A stretch of 64,000 bases of DNA from an uncultured Candidatus Binatia bacterium (GTDB lineage Bacteria; Desulfobacterota; Binatia; UBA9968; JAJDTQ01), in the NCBI GenBank assembly GCA_958295985.1, contig OY282432.1, positions 1,116,001 through 1,180,000 of the forward strand, given 5' to 3'. Position numbers and translations under genes: made by a program. This document shows positions 62,590 through 64,000 of this stretch, in pieces. How positions within the stretch are numbered: position 1 is the first letter of the stretch; each line of letters begins with the position of its first letter. Under the pieces are notes generated by a model. The model saw only the letters and a program-made list of their open reading frames with translations, did no database searches and was not told the origin of the DNA.

Positions 62590-64000
62590 CTAGGCCAAGC
62601 GGCTTTCCGGGAACATGAACGAGCGGATGGTGACCGGGATGACCTCGGTCACGCCCATGGCGTTGCCGACGTCGATGAAATCCAGGTCGCCCACGTCGAT
62701 GCCGTCCACGGCAATGACCTCCGGCGCTACCTTCAGTTCTTCCTTGAGGATGCCGCCGAGGGATTTGGCCACGTCCAGGTCCAGGATCAGGAAAACGTCG
62801 GGATTTGAATCTTCCGCGTCATTGACGACCGCGGCGATGCCTTCGGCCACGCGCCGGATGAACTTGTAATTGGGCACGCCCTCCAGGCCCAGGGCCAGCG
62901 CCAGACCCGCTTTGAACTTCTCCAGGTCGAACTTGGCCAGCGCCGTCCGAAGGGCGCCCTGCACGTCGGAATCCTCGTCGAGGAGCGCCTTGACCACCTG
63001 CAGGCCGTAGACCGGAAGCGGCGTCTCGCTGGAGATGTAGCTGGTGTTGCCGCTGGCCTGGATCGTGTACTCGCCGGCTCCGATGACGGTGGCCCGGATG
63101 CCTTCCGTAGGCTCCTTGACTAGGTCCGCCCGGTTGAGCTCGGCGATGCGCGCGCGGATCTCCTTGCCCAGATAGGGGCCGACGTCACCGTAGGAAGGGG
63201 TTTCGTGGTCGTAGACGTGCTCGGAGACGCCGCCGGAGAAGACGATGTGGTCAATGCCGTTCAGGCCCTCGTAGTCGGGTAGCTGATCGGTCACGAGCAG
63301 GTGCGTCTCCAGGTCCGAAAGCGGTTTCGCCTGTATGACGTTGAAGAGGTAGGTCCCCATATAGGCGGCCAACGCTCTCTTGACGTCGTCGGTAACGACC
63401 TGACCCACCTCCACCGGGGTGCCCAGCTCCCTGGTGATGAACTTGGCGGGAAGCTCGACCCGTGTCACCACGTCGTCGTCGTCAAAGGCGATGAGCCGCG
63501 CCCCTACGCTGATGGCCCCGGTCTGGGTCACCGTCCCGTCCCGAATCACCGACAGTTTCGTGGTGCCGCCGCCCATGTCGATGTTCAACACCGTGGCGTT
63601 GGCCGATTTCGACAGGTCCACCGCGCCGCAGCCATAGGCCGCCAACAGCGCCTCGTGGTTGGGTCCCGCGGACGCGCAGATGAACTTGCCGGAGTCCTTG
63701 GCGAAATACTCGAGGATCGGGCGGGAGTTCTCCTTGTTGAGGGCCTCCCCGGTGATCACCACGGCTCCGGTGTCGATGTCGTCGTGGGTGTAGCCGGCCA
63801 CACGGTAGGATTCGTGAATGAAGTCCTGCACCTTGGCCGTGTCGATGAGCGTCCCCGAGCTGTACGGGGTCAGCATGATGGGTGACCGGTACAGCACCTC
63901 CCGATCCGTGACCCTGAACCGGGCCGAGAGCCCGGCGCCCTCGCGCCGGAGCGTCAGGTGTGAAAAGACCAGATGCGAGGTGGAGGAGCCGATGTCGATG
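62590..64000 (-). CDS. eutA: EutA-like ASKHA protein (5' end off window)
   Basis: Partial, running off the right edge; the visible 470 codons begin IDIGSSTSHLVFSHLTLRR. ASKHA ATPase fold of EutA: VLNIDMGGGTTKLSVIRDG (second phosphate loop), ITGEALNKENSRP, GGVSEHVYD. EutA reactivates coenzyme-B12-dependent ethanolamine ammonia-lyase. No eutBC is in the window; the gene instead lies 89 bp upstream of a Mo-hydroxylase. Confidence 0.85.
   Translation of the reverse strand, partial: IDIGSSTSHLVFSHLTLRREGAGLSARFRVTDREVLYRSPIMLTPYSSGTLIDTAKVQDFIHESYRVAGYTHDDIDTGAVVITGEALNKENSRPILEYFAKDSGKFICASAGPNHEALLAAYGCGAVDLSKSANATVLNIDMGGGTTKLSVIRDGTVTQTGAISVGARLIAFDDDDVVTRVELPAKFITRELGTPVEVGQVVTDDVKRALAAYMGTYLFNVIQAKPLSDLETHLLVTDQLPDYEGLNGIDHIVFSGGVSEHVYDHETPSYGDVGPYLGKEIRARIAELNRADLVKEPTEGIRATVIGAGEYTIQASGNTSYISSETPLPVYGLQVVKALLDEDSDVQGALRTALAKFDLEKFKAGLALALGLEGVPNYKFIRRVAEGIAAVVNDAEDSNPDVFLILDLDVAKSLGGILKEELKVAPEVIAVDGIDVGDLDFIDVGNAMGVTEVIPVTIRSFMFPESRLA

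Overview
This is a GC-rich bacterial chromosome segment, by eye mostly above 60% GC, with lower-GC patches at about 1.1-3.9, 46.7-49.6 and 55.3-60.2 kb. Type IV prepilin genes, a prepilin peptidase and several signal-peptide solute-binding proteins point to a cell with a periplasm. No rRNA or tRNA gene was seen, so no lineage is assigned. The gene content (Mo-hydroxylases, UbiD-type decarboxylase, many ABC and TRAP/TTT-type uptake genes) recalls uncultured soil or sponge-associated lineages such as Tectomicrobia, Rokubacteria or Desulfobacterota, but that is only an impression.

Layout: 0-0.8 kb, end of a BtuF-like cobalamin-binding protein. 0.8-3.9 kb, a mosaic island with an intact hicA toxin gene in an unusual operon with a SeqA-like and a DUF4258-like gene, a separate hicB with a frameshifted hicA, a third hicA fragment, inverted repeats and a transposase scrap. 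4-8.2 kb, ADP-ribosylglycohydrolase, glutathione S-transferase, groES-groEL with a clear terminator. 8.2-13.1 kb, the housekeeping operon tmk-holB-metG-tatD-aroE (minus strand). 13.1-14.7 kb, a reductive-dehalogenase-like Fe-S protein bracketed by two copies of a MITE-like repeat. 14.7-18.1 kb, minor prepilins, prepilin peptidase and an alpha/beta hydrolase lacking its nucleophile. 18.2-19.7 kb, a DUF1989 protein and a decayed tctA.

19.8-35.7 kb is a catabolic region on the plus strand: alpha/beta hydrolase, aldehyde dehydrogenase, benzoate-CoA-ligase-like enzyme, class II aldolase, dihydroxyphthalate-decarboxylase-like protein, a three-subunit Mo-hydroxylase (FAD, 2Fe-2S, Mo subunits), a ferritin-like protein, enoyl-CoA hydratase, UbiD-type decarboxylase, TauE/SafE exporter and a soluble transhydrogenase. 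Together they suggest CoA-dependent breakdown of an aromatic or heterocyclic carboxylate. 35.8-46.6 kb is uptake: a complete Liv-type system, a second Liv-type binding protein and a complete Aap/Bzt general amino-acid system.

46.7-60.2 kb mixes defence and metabolism: a NotI-like restriction-modification pair, a nucleotidyltransferase toxin-antitoxin-like pair, an enamidase-like amidohydrolase, a flavin oxidoreductase, an NfeD-like protein, a TAXI binding protein, an M20 peptidase, ApaG, McrBC, and a Panacea-like protein. 60.3-64 kb holds a second Mo-hydroxylase large subunit and an EutA-like ASKHA protein cut by the window edge. The best candidates for undescribed biology are the hicA/SeqA-like/DUF4258 operon, the 21-33 kb catabolic cluster, and the Mo-hydroxylase/EutA pairing.
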